From: Bryopsis sp. KO-2023
Lineage: Eukaryota; Chlorophyta; Ulvophyceae; Bryopsidales; Bryopsidaceae
NCBI GenBank assembly: GCA_030272585.1
Contig: BSYQ01000009.1
Location: 868,001 to 932,000, forward strand
Direction: 5' to 3'
DNA: 64,000 nt
Notes under the pieces: model-generated
Told to the model about the DNA's origin: nothing
Seen by the model: the letters and a program-made list of their open reading frames with translations, nothing else
The model's database searches: none
Position numbers and translations under genes: made by a program
Part shown: one piece after another, positions 1 to 14,000 of the stretch
Layout: each line of letters starts with the position of its first letter
How positions within the stretch are numbered: position 1 is the stretch's first letter

Positions 1-3000
1 AGCAGAGAAATGAGAATCGGCATCAGGGGGCTGGAGAGGAAGGTGTCTGGATACTTGTCCTCATTGGTGTAGTACTCCAAATCTGCCATCAAGAAGGCAA
101 CGCACCCCGCGCCAGCAGTGATCGCAAGCTTACCCAGCCAAATCAAAATATCGCCCATCACGTTGACGGCGGCAAGGCGAAGAGCATTCTGGACGAGAAG
201 TGCAACCGCCCGACCTAGACAATAAAGACGCTGTGTGTGAAACCCAGTACATATCCAGGAATATGTGGCAAAGATCGATACTTGATAATGATATTGAACC
301 GAAGTGTTCTTCTGTTTCTTCGTTCCCAGTTGGGCTTGGGTGTTCGTACCAGCAGACACGCAGAAGTTGGTCCCTTTGACTGAAACCATGATGTAGGCAT
401 TTCTGTTGATGAACTTCATGATCTTTTCAAGACACCACAAGAAACACTTGACGCATTGCATGATGTACTTAATGGCGGCGTGTGATTTCTCTTGGAGCTT
501 CTTCGTCTTGCGATCGATATATTCCAGCAGGATCCGAACAAACTGTATAACGGCAACAATGAATGATCCCAAAGCAATCGAACCTGTCGCAAAAAAGAAT
601 TTTTTAGCGCAAAGAATTTCAGCCTGGTGTTGCAGACTCGTGCTTTGTACAAGTGGTATGTGGGCCTACCTAGATGATAGATAACTGTCCTCTTCATCGA
701 CGTCAGCACAGGGGAGCCAGCCATTGTCTTAGAATCGCCCCTCGACCAGTAAAAGTTCGCAATAGCCCCAGCGATGACGGTGTAGCCGAACCCGACGATA
801 AACTGATTTGCCCAAAGAATCCCAAAAAGATGATACAGAAACATGTATTTCAGGGTATTGTCCCACTCGACTCCATAGTAGCAATTTCCATCCAGCGCAC
901 ACTCCTCCCTCGTGATGTTTACTGGAACTGTGGCGGAAGCGGGGGTAGCTGAATCTCCACCAAATTGTGGTACCGTTCCGCCTGTTCCCAGCAAACTGTT
1001 CAAGTTGAGGGTAGTCGACGAAGTCTTGTACTTAGGAACAAGATCGCCTGCGCTGTACAACAGCGCCGATACAAAAACGAAATAAAGAACGATGAACACT
1101 TCCAAAATAAAAGGGGCGACAGGAAACAATAAAATGCTGGGCATCGTCGACACTGCTTGGCTGGAAACCTGAATTTCACACAAAATGAGCGTTGAACGGA
1201 CTCCAAATAAAAGGATCCTCGACCATTGCAAACACTAGAGCATTTCTCGGCCGAACTACTGAAAAAAGGGTAGCAGAATCGAGGAATCGTTCGTGGTAAG
1301 TGAACAAAAGCTTTTTTTTAAAGTCTCACTGCCAAATGCTGTACCTTGATAACTGCCACAGCAATTCTAATTCTCTTGATCATAACGAGCGTGAGGAGCA
1401 GAAGTAAACCAGTCGCCACTGATGCCGCTATCGCGACGTACATCCAGATTTGCCTGTCCTTTGCGGTTGGGTCTTGATCCTCTGGTATCTTCTCAGCGAT
1501 CATCTGGGGAATGAAACCAAAGGTGGGTTGGGTCCATCACCAGGCCACAATTACAGCCATTCACTCAGGATCTATAAGAGTAGTGTATGACAGCATGAGT
1601 CTCTCTCACCGCCCCAACTTCTCCCGCCTTCCCAAGCAACCCCGATCGCTCGTAGGCGAACACTGTGCATGCGATGAACAAAAGGTTCACGATTACGACA
1701 GTCATCCATGCCATCACCCCGGCGAAGTAACGTAGAATCGTCATCCAGATCTGCCAAACAAGAGCTGGACTTAGCTTGTTTGCATCGTTCAAGAAAACTG
1801 GAAGGTCCCGAACAATAACTCAAAGAAGCTCACCAGGGATAGGACGACCGCCACCACCAGGCCAGAAACGACAATAATGAGCCAGCCCTTTGTGATGTCA
1901 GCAACATAACGCTGCAGACGCTCACCGCTGCCTCCGAATTCATCCTTGAGCACTGATACTGTCGAGGACCAGGATGTATTTGTCGAACCATCGATGTTCA
2001 CCTGACTCATGAGCATCTCTTGGAGCTCGGTTGAGAACCGTGGGAAACACCTTTGGTGCAGAACCTAATTTAGAGGTTGTGGTACTTCTCAAAACTTTTG
2101 ATTAGTGTCAAGCATCGTAACACGGCTTGAACAACACCTGTTGAAATACTCCACAGTGTCTGCGTAAACAGGATAGCACGGGCCTCTGTCAGGGTACAAA
2201 CTTCGAACTTGGTAGTATTCTCCACACGCGCTGCTGGTATTAGTCGTTCCAAAAGTGGATAGAATGCTGCTTGGAACACCCTGAACGGAAATAGAGAAGC
2301 TCTTCTGTTTCAAAAATTCAACTTCATGTATTATCACTGTCAGCAGGTTATGTCTCTTATATGATCCACCATTCCGGTTTCAAGCAGGTTGTGGGACTCA
2401 CAGAGAGGAGCGAACTGCAGTTTGATGAGGTGGTGGTAGCCAATTCATCATAGTATGATGTGTTCCATTTTGACACCCCATCAGCCCCACCCAGACTTCC
2501 ATAGAGATTATCCCCTGCAACACGGTAGTAGGGACATCTGCGCACGAAATATCAGTCATCAACAAAATGAACAATTGACCATGCACAAAACGAAGAGGGC
2601 CCTAGGTGCATTTGCAAACAGCCCGAGTCGTGGAATTGTGATGGGGTATGGCCGACCGGAGAACAATCTAAGAAATCACCTGAATTGGTCCGCATCGCTG
2701 CATACCTCCCCAAGACCACACTTGCTGGCTTCCCCAGGGCATTCTGCGACGCAAATGCTCTTGGCCGCCTTAAAGTTCAGGGGATCGAGAAGTTCCAAAG
2801 CGTTGAGATAATACAACCTCTTGTTGTTTCTCAAGTCGGGACCGGTTTCACCATCCAGGAACGAGTTATCAGTTCCACACAAGAACCCTTGTGAATCATA
2901 TCCATACACGAGTCGGTTGTAATTTCCTGCAGCAGCCAATGGAAAAAATGTCAGGGATGTTGGCGGGTTGAGGGCAATGCGTGCGTGACCCAGAAGGAGA

Positions 3001-3508
3001 AGTATACCTTGAGAAACCGCTGTTCCACACACGATGAACATGCCTACCCAGAAGAGAATGAATATGAGAAGGCATAGCACATCAGTGCAGCCACGTTTAT
3101 CGACGACTCCCTACATTTCAGTTTTCAAGGTTGGCGAACTTGTGAATTGATCGGATTGTCCTCAGTGATACGTTTTGAGCTATTCATGTGGAAGTTATTC
3201 GAGTAAAGCCATACCCCTTCCTTGCCCAATGTTGCTACCCAACAGCAAAATACCTCAATTTGAAGTCTTTGAACAGCACTTTGGTTTTCATCCAGACAAA
3301 GGAGTTCATAGAACCGAATAGAGCAAACGGATGGTGGAATGTTTCTACTCCTTGTTTCTTTTCAATAAAACAGCCCCCCTGGCCCCACGATTCGAATTGA
3401 TTCAAAACGGCGGCGGCTGGACTCCAAGGTCCGCCTACAGACCAGAGTGCAAGTAATATTTTTTCTAACCTTCTCCTCAGAATCATCTTTTCCTGAGCAG
3501 CAGCCCAT
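1..3508 (-). CDS. SLC44 choline-transporter-like protein (partial, 3' end beyond window)
   Basis: Multi-pass membrane transporter of the SLC44/CTL family, which moves choline or related substrates across the plasma or organelle membrane. Eleven exons read 3508-3470, 3110-3008, 2926-2680, 2537-2402, 2280-2138, 2050-1834, 1750-1610, 1503-1345, 1168-670, 583-350 and 214 to the window edge; all phases join. The start is ATG 3508 and gives MGCCSGKDDSEEK, whose Gly2-Cys-Cys suggests lipidation. Family landmarks are RGCTDV before the first membrane segment, GYDSQG and DLRNNKRLYYLN in the first loop, YYQVRSLYPDRGPCYPV, then GILWANQFIVGFG and YYW-like FYWSRGDSK, and NRNAYIMVSVKGTNFC near the end. About 710 residues are present, so only the last tens of residues are missing. 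Substrate specificity cannot be read from sequence. Confidence 0.93.
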
Positions 3509-5030
3509 TCTGACAGTGCACTAAAACTCAAGTAGCGAAATGACGCCCCAAGTGTTGGAATCGGCGCACAAAGAGAAAGTCAACGGAAAGGGGGTGCTTC
3601 CCCAACAGGCAACGCACAAATCTCGACGTTGGTCAGCAACACCGTAACAAGAGGACCATCCAACATGTATTTAACAATAATCGTGGGTCTGTGACGTTTC
3701 TGCGTCTATCAGAGGTTGAAGATCGTTGGCAACAGCTTTGGTCACCGAGTCAATAGACGTCAACAGTCGTTGGCGACGACCATAGACTTTTTGTACATCG
3801 TCTTTTGGCAACTACGTTGTTAGGGAAGTCGGAATTTGCCACAAGCATCAACATAAGGACGCCCCGATTGTAGCACTAAAGATACTGGACCCCCACTGAG
3901 TCGCCAGTGGCGAGTTGTTGACCGGATGGAAAGGTCAAGTCAATCCCAGGACTGGAGTCATGGTTTCTCAAGGGGTCTCGTTAAACAAAGAAAACTATTC
4001 CCCTTCTTTCATCAGTAGGTGGTGAAAGACAATGGCCCACACTTGTCGACCCAAATCTCCCAAACAGATGTTCAAAATGCAATATGGCGAAAATGAAGGA
4101 AGAAAAACTTTTTACAATATGCAGAAGGTTTCGACTTCCCCCTCCTCAACTTTCATCACTCATTCGCAAACCCCCCAATCAAAGAAATTCCTCAACCTAG
4201 CAAACTGGTCAAACATCAACCAGAAAAAGTTAACACACTGACGTGCATGACCTGACAAGCAACTTGAATTTAACACATTGTTGGGATTTACCAAGCCTCA
4301 AGCCAGGTCTTTCAGCAAAAATGCCCTCCCACACTTGGTCTGGGCACCCAAACACAATTCCATGATATGTGCTAAAATCAGCATTCCCAGCACCCCATCA
4401 GAAGAAAGCAAATCGAAAACAAACCACACAAAAATATGTTTCAAACAGTTTCGCATAAATGCGATTATTCTCAGGAACAAGACCCATGGCCTCTTGCCAT
4501 CTCGAAACTAAAGAATCCAGATGGAATTCGATAAGGCTTGATTTCTGGAGTTTACCTCGTAAATCACAGCCAATCGATTTTCCTAACCTCCATGAGTTGG
4601 AGCAGCAAAAAAGCCCTGGTGCTTAGTGGTGGAAAATTCCAGTCACTAAGTCAGGGACCATTAATTTCGACCTAATTTTTGAACTTGGACTCTTCTTCCA
4701 TAACGGAACTAAACATCTCATTCAATCATAAAATACCTTTCACAGAAACACACATGCCCGAAAGCATGCTGGTTAAAATAAAATTGCCTTGCCCTTGAAA
4801 GTCATGAATTGCCCACAGCTTGAGAAAAAGAAGAACAAAAACAGAATCCTTCCATGGATTCGGCTGTCACTTCTTTTCGATTCCCCATCAATTGGTGAAT
4901 AAAAATACAGCAGGAGAATAAATTCCCCCCCTCCCCCCCCCCCCCCTTCAAGTAAAAAACCGCAAGCCACCAACTAAGCACCTGAAAAGAGTATTTTTTT
5001 TGCCCATGTTTAGGGTCCACATGGCTGATT
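3509..5030. other. intergenic, no gene seen
   Basis: This 1.5 kb separates the start of the SLC44 gene from the 3' end of the next minus-strand gene. Only short open frames without domain-like content occur. From about 4000 the plus strand is C-rich and G-poor with long A and C runs, including an interrupted C tract near 4925-4948. The 3509-4000 part should hold the SLC44 promoter, but I recognise no element in it. Confidence 0.5.
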
Positions 5031-6453
5031 TCAACGAATACCGGCGGACGATTGAAAAACTGTCTCCACTCCATACTCATGACCCCCTGTTGCACCAATA
5101 GAATAACTCATCTGTTTTCCCCCAAATCCTTGATTGAATCTCACCGCCAACGGAGCTGAAATAGGACCTCCCCCCATTGCACCATTTGCCATGGTCGGGT
5201 GCAACTGATGCTCATCTGGAGGAGTGAGAGGAAGTCCATAGGCAGCCAGAGTGCTGTTTTCTAAAAATACAAGCCCCCTCGGTGTGTGAAAATATTGGCC
5301 GGTTGGGACGGAGGAAACCCTTCGGAGGTGGGGTGACTGATTGAAGGTGGACTGTCCTGATTTTGAATGCTCGAGGGGGGTGGGTTTCTTGTTAGGCATT
5401 TCTTTCAGCCATTCGCGCTCCTCTATCCATATTAAATCTGGCTCCGCTGGCTTCAACTCAGGTACCTGTCCAATGTCAAAACAAACTTCCAAAGTCATTC
5501 CCAACGAAATCTCACTCTGTGTGTCAGGCAATACACATTGATTAGTAAAGGACCCACACAGCCAAACACAAGAGAGAAATATGTGATATATATTAGCCAA
5601 ATTCACTGAGGTTTGCATCTGAAATCCCAGGTGATGCAACATCGCGGTGCATCTCTCAGAGTCGTCATCGATGCATGACAGAGAAAGACGTCGAAACGGA
5701 GGGCGATGGGTATCCGTACCCTGTACCTTGTCGGGTCCATCCAGGTCCACGAAGAGCTTTTCAGGTTGGGTTTCGAAGTTCGACCCCTGTTTGGCTCTTG
5801 GGGTCAGCTGAGACACCGTTCTCTCCAGAGCGAGTTTCGAAAACTCATCAAACACGCTGTCCACTTCGCTGCCGAAAGCCGCGCTTGTCTGATCGGCAGA
5901 AAACACCCGCCGGTGGTGTGGTGCGGACGGTTCTGGGAATTGGGTGAGGACCTCTCCCATAGACCTCGAGTGCTTGTGACCTGGTGTAGAAGGCGTCGTG
6001 GGGGTGCTGGTCCCAAAATCAACCCAACTCTGATCGCTTCTCGCTGGAATTGCCCACGAATCCTGACGCTGTGGGGACATAGCGACGCGCGTTGTTATCG
6101 GTTGGAGGACGGGGGGTGGGCGTGGTTGCTCAACTTTTCGTGGACTGCCGAGGTTGGCTGGGAGATTGAGCTTTATTGGCGCGTTTAAAGGTCCTGCACC
6201 GCATTTGCGACGCACTGCAGGTTCTGTGGAAAAGAAAGCTCAAAGTCAGAGAGCGAAGCCCTACGTCGAACCGAACAGCAAGGAATCGACTGAACCACAG
6301 GGGAACCCCAGCAGAAACAAAAGTGATTCAAAAATAACGTGGGCTGGACGCTGAACTCCGCCTCTGCTTTCGAAAAACTGAAACTTGCCTGGATGGCCTG
6401 CTCCAAGCTCAGCGACTCCGCTCGTCGTGCTTCTTGCCTCGTGCCGTCGGCTC
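5031..6453 (-). CDS. unknown Ser/Pro-rich low-complexity protein, 5' end unresolved
   Basis: I do not recognise this protein. A long frame ends at TGA 5031-5033. It reads as Pro/Ser/His-rich linker with repeated HRR/HSR-type basic patches (HKHSRSMGEVL, HHRRVFSADQ, RRLSLSC, LRRVSSVP) that look like phosphorylation or 14-3-3-type sites. An acidic stretch, EEREWLKEMPNKK, follows. Part of the open frame, 5517-5606, is exactly 90 nt, starts GTGAAT, ends CACAG and encodes hydrophobic filler, so it is probably an intron that happens to stay open. Upstream, 6385-6453 carries an in-phase exon containing ESLSLEQAIQA. The first exon is not settled: ATG GCT GAA CAA near 6750 is a candidate but its phase does not join. 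Some basic patches resemble VIP1-type bZIP regulators, but no bZIP domain is visible. Confidence 0.5.
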
Positions 6454-9400
6454 CTGTAAAACAGCATGCGCTGTCAGGCTTTCGTTATGTAGAGTTTCGT
6501 TTGCGTACGCGTGTGCAAACATCAACCATCCAAACATTTTCACAACTCAAGATGTGTCCCGCCCACGCTCTCTTTCTCGATTGGCTGGACAGGTTTATCG
6601 CCAGAACCGTTTGAAAAGAACAGAAACAGCTTGCGTGGTTCAACACCATCCCTGGGTTGAGAGTTGTACAAAAACATCCACCAGCCAGAAGCAACAGCAG
6701 TAGAACACAAGCGCACCATGTTGGAGGGGGACGGTCCACGCCTTGTTCAGCCATACGCGCTTCTTCACCTTCTTTCGCAGTGACCCGACGAAACCACCTT
6801 CGGCTGGGTGCAGCGTTTTTTCTGCTTTTACTTGCCAATTTTCCCTTGCGTTCGTTTCGTGGAAAAGAATTCGGTGGTGTCTTGCCAAAAGGAGGTCAAT
6901 CGGACTCAACGTCTTGTCGTCCCTTGGACTGGAGCAGTTTTGAGTGGTGTGCGATGCTCTGGTGATTGCGTAATGACAGGTGGCGGCGACCCGCCGTCCC
7001 GTCCCCATCTGCAGAAGTGTCGAGGAAAACCGATTGGAGGGAATGCCACCCTGTCGAAGATATTCCACCGTAGAAGACAGCACCTGGCTACTCCGCAGCA
7101 GCACCTTTCCGCAATTTTGAGAGGACAAGATATCAGTATGGATATAAGAGGTTCCACGGCTTCGGTGGAAAAACTGTGGAGGAGGTAATAACACCAGGTT
7201 CTGTATTCCATGCTGCCCCTCTGTCCAGGGAGAGGTCTGTTTGATGTAAACAAATGAAGCCCTCTGCTGTTTTCTTTCAAAAACAATGTTGGGGAACTCG
7301 AAATCACTAGCTTCATGCATCAAACATGAAAGAGAAAAAGAACATGCATTTACGAATCCTTACATGGAAAACCGAAAACAGCCATTGCCCCCCTCGTGCA
7401 GACTCCACACAGACATGTGTTTACTTTCACCAAAAGCCCTGTTTTGTTTTAAGACTTATTACCAACCCACCCATCCACACACACAGACATGCACACAGAC
7501 ACACACTCACAAAACAACGATACAAAATGTCATATTTCCCCTGAAATGTTCTCCCACTTCATTCTCCTCGGGCCACCCATAAAAACCTCACCCCCCCGAA
7601 AACTCAGCCTTTCACCCCAATGCCGAAAACTGTCTAATAAAACACCAATGGAAACACACTCACACACCCCCTCTAACCCCCAACTTCCATCCACCCAACC
7701 CCTCCCTTTACCTCCCCCCCCTTTCTGTTTTTTCTTCCAACAAAAAAAAAACAAAAAAACAAAAAAAAGGGACACAAAAATAAGCGTCGCATAATCCTGA
7801 CAAGCCCCATTTCTGGACAAAAAACAAAAGTCGAATATGACAAAAAAACGAAACCCCCCCCATTCACGCAACTTTTGTTTTTTTCTTTATACTGTTTTTT
7901 TTCTTTTCTTTTCTAAAAGACGTTTGGGCATCCCTGCTACCCCTATTAAATAGTCCCACCACGCTGGAATTTCCCAAACACACCAAGAAAAAATCGAGAG
8001 AGAAAATACAACGCAATGGAACCGAGGACGCCTTTTTTTTTTTTTTAATGCACCGCACCAAATCCCTCGGCCAAAATGCAGCCTTCCACAAAAAGTCGAG
8101 AAAAGCATCAATCAGTGTGAAAACCTCACACTTCCTGGATGAAGAACCTCACACTTATCGTTACATTTGCGAAAGTGTAAGTCTTCCAAAACTAGGAAGA
8201 AAAAAAACCCAAAATTTTCAGGAGATTAGTCACACTTTCTTGATATCGTCGACTCTCAGGGTGAACTCCAATTCTGGCTCCAAAAAGACAGACATGGCTT
8301 GCACAACTACTTTTGGCGTACCCCAGTCAGACCTGTCAAGCTCGCTCCACAAATGAAGGTGGGACTCTCCAAACCTGTTTTTTTTTGCCTCTCTCCATGA
8401 AAATGCAAACAGATTTTTTTTCCCCCCCTCCAAAGTTCCAATGCATCTTTTTAAGGTGTAGGAATTCCACCCCAAAAATAAAAAGATATCCCCAACCTAC
8501 AAGATGCATATCTTTTCCCTTTCTCTTTTTTTTGTTTTTCCATTCTATACAAAAAAAATATTCCCAAAATAAGCCAACCTCAATCCCAATCATTTTTTTC
8601 CTCTCTCTTTCCTTCACACTCACTCTTTTTTTTGAAAAAAATCCTCAACCCCTAACCTGGTTTGAAAAAGAAAGGTTTGCCAATGTGAAAGGGAAGAAAA
8701 AACGAAAAAAAACGTGAAAAAAAAACAGCGCCACACATTTTGTAATACCATCAGCATCCCTTTTGTTTTTTTTTGGAAATGCAAAATCAACAGTGTTGAA
8801 AGAAAACAAAGATATGCCATTTTTAACCCCTGGGCGTTAAGTTTTTTTTTCCCAAATCCCCACATACAATTTTCTTTTTCTTCTCTCTCTCCCCTTCAAT
8901 TTTCTTCACTGTGTCTTTTTTTCTTTTTTTTTTTCATAGTTTTTTTGGGTTCCGTGTTAAAAAAAAACAAAAAAACTGCGGAAATGATGTGGAAAAACAT
9001 AGCAAACCCCATATTTTCCCTCTGCCCTTTTTTAAGCTTTGGCTGTTCACATGTTCTTTTTTTTTTCTTTTTCTATTTCCCCCATCCAAAATTAACTCCA
9101 CGATAAGAGAAACCATCATGGACCCGAAAGCACCCGTGTGGAAAAAAAAAACAAGAAAAGGAAAAAAAAAATCTACAAGCAAAATACAAAGGAAAACCAG
9201 AAGACTGAACAGAAGATTTCTTTTTTTTTAACCTCTACTCCCCCACACTCTCGGGAGTTGGTAATATCAAAAAAAAAAGAAAGAAAGAGACCCAACAAAA
9301 TAGAGAAAGGAAAACCCAGAAACTGACATGCAAAGAAAACTGTCCAATCAAAGCTGGAAAACAAAAAAAGCAACAAAAACCGAAACCCTAGTTCATGTTC

Positions 9401-11091
9401 CCGAAAATTTCTCCTTTGTCTTCCCTAATATACAGGCTCTGTGGTGTTTTTCACTCGCACCCCACCCGACCCCCACAATCCTCATGCTGTCTTTCTTTCC
9501 TACACCCTGATTTGGACAAATTTTTAGCTTGACATGCTGAAAAAAAACACAACTGCTGCAAGAGACCGCCTCCTTCCACTCATTTTCTCTCAAAATAGTT
9601 GAAAGGAAAAAAAACAAAGGGAAGACGAAGTCCAAAGAAACCAAACAAAAAAAACAAACACCACCAGCGGAGAAGCTTGTTGGTGATTACCAGAAATAAA
9701 AGGAGACGGAAAAAAAATCGTGAAGAGACAAGAAAAAAAAGTTCTCTTCAACCCCACATGCTTGAGTTCTTTTTTTTTGTGTTTTTTGTGTTTTTTCTTT
9801 CTCTTGAAATTTTTGGTTCCCCTCTCTTTCTCTCTCTCTCATCCCCCAAAAGTTGAGGTTTTTCTTTTCCAGGATAATTTTGGGTTCCTCAAAAAAAAAC
9901 AGCAGATGACGTCACATTCCTATGTGTATTAATGAAAACAAAAACAAAACCACGCAAGGATTCTCGATTCAACAAAAAAAAAAAAAAAAATAGTAGAAAG
10001 GAAGAATAAAAACCATACGTGCACTTCTTCTCTCACTCTCTTTCCCCCCCCCCTCCCTTTTTTTTCTGTCTGTTTCAAATGCATGGATAAAACTCATAAC
10101 AATTAAAAAAGAAAAACAGCGGGGAATAAAACATGCACAAATTTCTTTCGACACCTTCTCCTTCCCGCTTTGCCCCAATCTTTCTCATTCCTCAAATAGG
10201 CCAATTCCCAATTAAAAAAAAAAGAAAAAGAAAAAAAGGTGACATGATATTTCTGTGACGCAACCCCACCACCTTCAAATAAGACACCCACGATTTCCCC
10301 TTGGTCTTTTTTTTTTACCTCTCTTTTTCCTTTTTGTTTGGATTTGAAACCTGGACCGCCAAGACTTTCCGAAAGACTGGTGGTTTTTTCACACCTCATT
10401 TTAAACCACATGCAACACCATCAAGAAAAATAACACGAAATCCCAATTTTCGCACACTGCCAAGTAAACTTCCCTTTCCCCCAAGACTGACTCTTGCCAC
10501 GACCTCGACCCCGGCTTCTTTTTCAACAACACAATGGTTTAACCCCCCCCCCCCTCTCTCTCTCTTCTTTGCTGTTTTCTCACTCGCTTTCTTTTCGAAA
10601 CCCCCATCAATCCCCATCAACAATACTTTCACCAGACTCCAAACCCCAATTTTCTTCACCTCTGTTGTTCTTTTCGATTTCTTTTTCCCCTCGACCCACC
10701 CACCCATACATATCATTGGTTCAAATTTTCTCGACCCTCCCTCCCGTTTCCTCACGTCACTATCATATCCGGTAATGGCCCTTCTTTTCTTTTTTTTTTC
10801 TTTCACTCTCTCTTTTCGGGTTTTCTTTCAAACTCAATAATTCCCCCCCTGTTTTTCGACACCCCCTTTCATTTTATGGTTCGCGTCCCAACCCCACGGT
10901 GACCAAACAACGAATGACAAACCCCGTTTAAAAACACCAATCAGCCCACACCCCACATTTCTTTTTCCTTTCCTCTTTTCCCTTTCAAAAAAAAAACAAA
11001 AAAAACAAAAAAAACCCTAATCTTCTCTGTTGGCCTTTCTTTTTTCCCCCAAAGTGTTCCCTTTCTTTTGTTTTTTCTTTCAATAATCTAG
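6454..11091. other. long gene-poor, G-poor low-complexity tract
   Basis: No supported gene. 6454-7330 is ordinary composition and includes an open minus-strand frame (6640-7323) without protein-like features; it may hold the 5' exon and promoter of the upstream minus gene. From about 7330 to 11090 the plus strand is dominated by A, C and T homopolymers and pyrimidine runs, with very little G. It contains CA-rich sequence near 7475-7510 and one perfect TGACGTCA at 9907-9914. The tract lies immediately 3' of the minus-strand hnRNP gene. Confidence 0.6.
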
Positions 11092-14000
11092 TCACATATC
11101 TCCTTTTCCATCGACGGGGGGTGAACCTCCCCCAGCAGAAATATCAAGACCAGAGTCGTTTCCTTCGCCCAATTCCCCTTGTGGTGGGAGGGATGATGTG
11201 GGGGCTGGAGCTGGGTACATGTATGGCAAAGGACCCTGTGCAAACCCCCCCCTTCCCATAGGCATTCCTGGTCCGGAAAGCGGCCCGTAGCCCGAAGGGT
11301 AGGGAGCCTGCCCAGATTGCATGTTACTATGAGGAGGAACGTCCCAGCCACCCTGAAAACAACGGGAGAAAAAAAACGAAAACAAAAAAAGGGTAAACAA
11401 CACAATGCGGTGACAGCCTCTCCCTTTCTTTACTATATCACCAAAGTCGAAGTTTTCTGGACCCTAGAAAACGAACAGCCAGGGGGAGGGGTCGAAAAGG
11501 AAGCCGATCGGACTGTTTTTCTCAAGAGATAAACAACTAGGGGAACATAACAAGGGTTTGGTTTTCTTCAAGGGAAATCGAAAACAAAATCTCAGCTGGC
11601 GTTGGAACAGATTCACCATTACTGTGGGAAGGTACCAGATAAAACACCATACAAGATGTTCTTTACATAGGTCAGTTTGTTCCTGATGTATAGTTTTACA
11701 AAATCTTGAATTTTTACTAATAGGCATGTAGAATAGTTTAGAGCTTCACTTTAACAAATTAAGCAAGAAACACCGTTAAAATGGCCCAGTGGATTGAGTT
11801 GGCGGTCAAATTGGGTTTCTTTCTTTTTCTTCTTTGCTTATCAATATACATTCTATTCTTTCTTTCTTTCTTTCTTTCTTTTCTTTCTTTTTTTTTCCTC
11901 CCCCCTCAATTTACAGCTTGAAAAAAGTTCCTTGATCTTCCACACGATTATGTTTTTTCTTCCCCCACCCCCATAAAAGGAGCAACTCGCACCCCATCCC
12001 GTTTCAATATTCCCACCCAGCCCTACTTCCCCCATCCTCAAATCGCAAAGAGTGGTTTTCAAAAGAATTTCGTCAGTTCTCCCGGGCAGGGCAGAAACAC
12101 TCTCAGCGAAACCCCCCTTTCGCTCAGGATATTTTCTTTCTTTGTCTTTCCTGTCACCCAACCCCACCAATTCATTTCACCATTTCAGCCTTCGTGTTAT
12201 TATTCCCCAAAATAAGTTTCAAACCTTTTCAGTAATCTTCCGTTGCAAAGATTTTTTTTTCCTTTTATTTCTTTTCATTATGCACTCCAATTCACCTCAA
12301 TTCGCGTCGTGCTGAGTTTTCACTTTTGTCCCTTTCATCCCCCCCTCCCTTCGAATTCAACCCCCCCCCCAAAAAAAAGTAAAGAAAAGAAAAAACAATG
12401 GAAAACTAAAAAATTCTTCTCCTCAAGCTCGTCCGCGTGCAGTCACAGTAATCAAAAGTTAGATATGTTGTCTTCCATTTTCAATTTTCGGTGGTTTCTT
12501 GTAAAAAACAAACTGTCATATAAAGGCAAAAAAGCAGTTGGTCGTCAACTTTATTCGTCCGGTGCGCGCGCATTTCTTCTCCACACATATATCATTCTAG
12601 ACCCCGCCCTCAGTTCTGTTCACGATTAAAATCCACACTGGCTCCCCGATTCTCCAAGGGACCAAATATTGCTCCACGGCCACATGTTCATTTTGTCAGG
12701 CCCCCCCTCTTCATTTCGGCAATGATATTCCGGCTCGTCAGACAGCGACACGGACCAGACATCGTTCGGTAGACCCCCCCTCGTTTCGGAAGCCATCTGT
12801 GCATATCCATCCACACCGCGGGAAATCACGGTGTGACAAAAATCCTCTCCAAACAGATCTACGTTTCTGGAAGCGAAGCTGTTGTCCGAAGGGTAAGACG
12901 GCGTTTGGGCCGTGGTGGCTTGGGAAACCACGACCCAATCGTTCGGTTCGATCGACGAGTGGGGGGCAGGGGGAGGAGGAGGCGGCGCGGTGGAGAGGTT
13001 TGTGTTATGTTGTTTTGGATGGTGGGGTGGGGACGTCGGTTGAGAATGAGTTGGCAGAGTGGTTGATGGTAGGGCTTCTGAGGAAGGTATTTCTTGTTGA
13101 GGGTTATTGATCTCATTGTTGTTTTGTCCACCTACGAGCTGCTGCTGCTGCATCATGTGCTGCTGCATCAGGTAGTGTTGCTGCATCATCATCATATCGT
13201 GGGGGGCCATTTGCTGTCCGGGTTGGACGCCAGGGGGTGCCTGATAATAATCCTACATTTCTCAGTCTCGTCTGATCGGAAATTTTTGGATTACAAACCA
13301 CAAGAGTCCACCTCGAAAAAAAAAGAACCCCCCCCCCCCCCCATCTACGATCTCACACTTTGTTTCACACTTTTTCTCAAAAAAAAAAACCTTTTTTCTC
13401 CACTGTTCCAACTTTGTGTAGATACATCAAGGCAACCATGACTCATTCAACCCCCCGAAAAAAGGGCCAGAATGTTTTTTCACAATCTTTCCCCTTGACC
13501 CAATGGGGAGAATTAAAAAAAATAAAACATTCTTTTGTTACTTCTTCTTGCTTTTTTAACCCCCACTCACACTTGGGAACCCCCTCAATTACACCAGAAA
13601 ACGAACCAAAAAAAAAGAGGCGGCAATACATGGACATGACTACATTGGGTGCATCCCCCAGTTGCTTCTCGGAAGCAATACCTGATGTCCAGCTCCCATT
13701 CTGCCCCGACCACCACCATGGTAGTGGTGTGCTGAATTTCCCATTTGCCCAGCTCCACCCATGTGAGATCCCGGAGGTCCAGGGCCTGACGGGTAGTGTG
13801 GAGAGTCCACATAGTTTTGATGAGCGTCCCTAGGGGCATAATGGCCAGATTCATCCTGCCCACCTGCCGCCTCCTGTTGACCTTCATAGTTTTGATAACC
13901 GCCTGAAGGGTCCTGACCACCTGGCATTACCTGGTAGTTCTGCTGGTTCACGGATAAGCCTACAGTCATAACAACATGCACATTCGTCTCTTTTTTTGGA

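Noticed and set aside
6640-7323. 227-codon open frame on the minus strand
   Set aside because: Overlapping long frames exist in three other frames, composition is not protein-like, no domain is visible and no splice link to a recognised gene was found.
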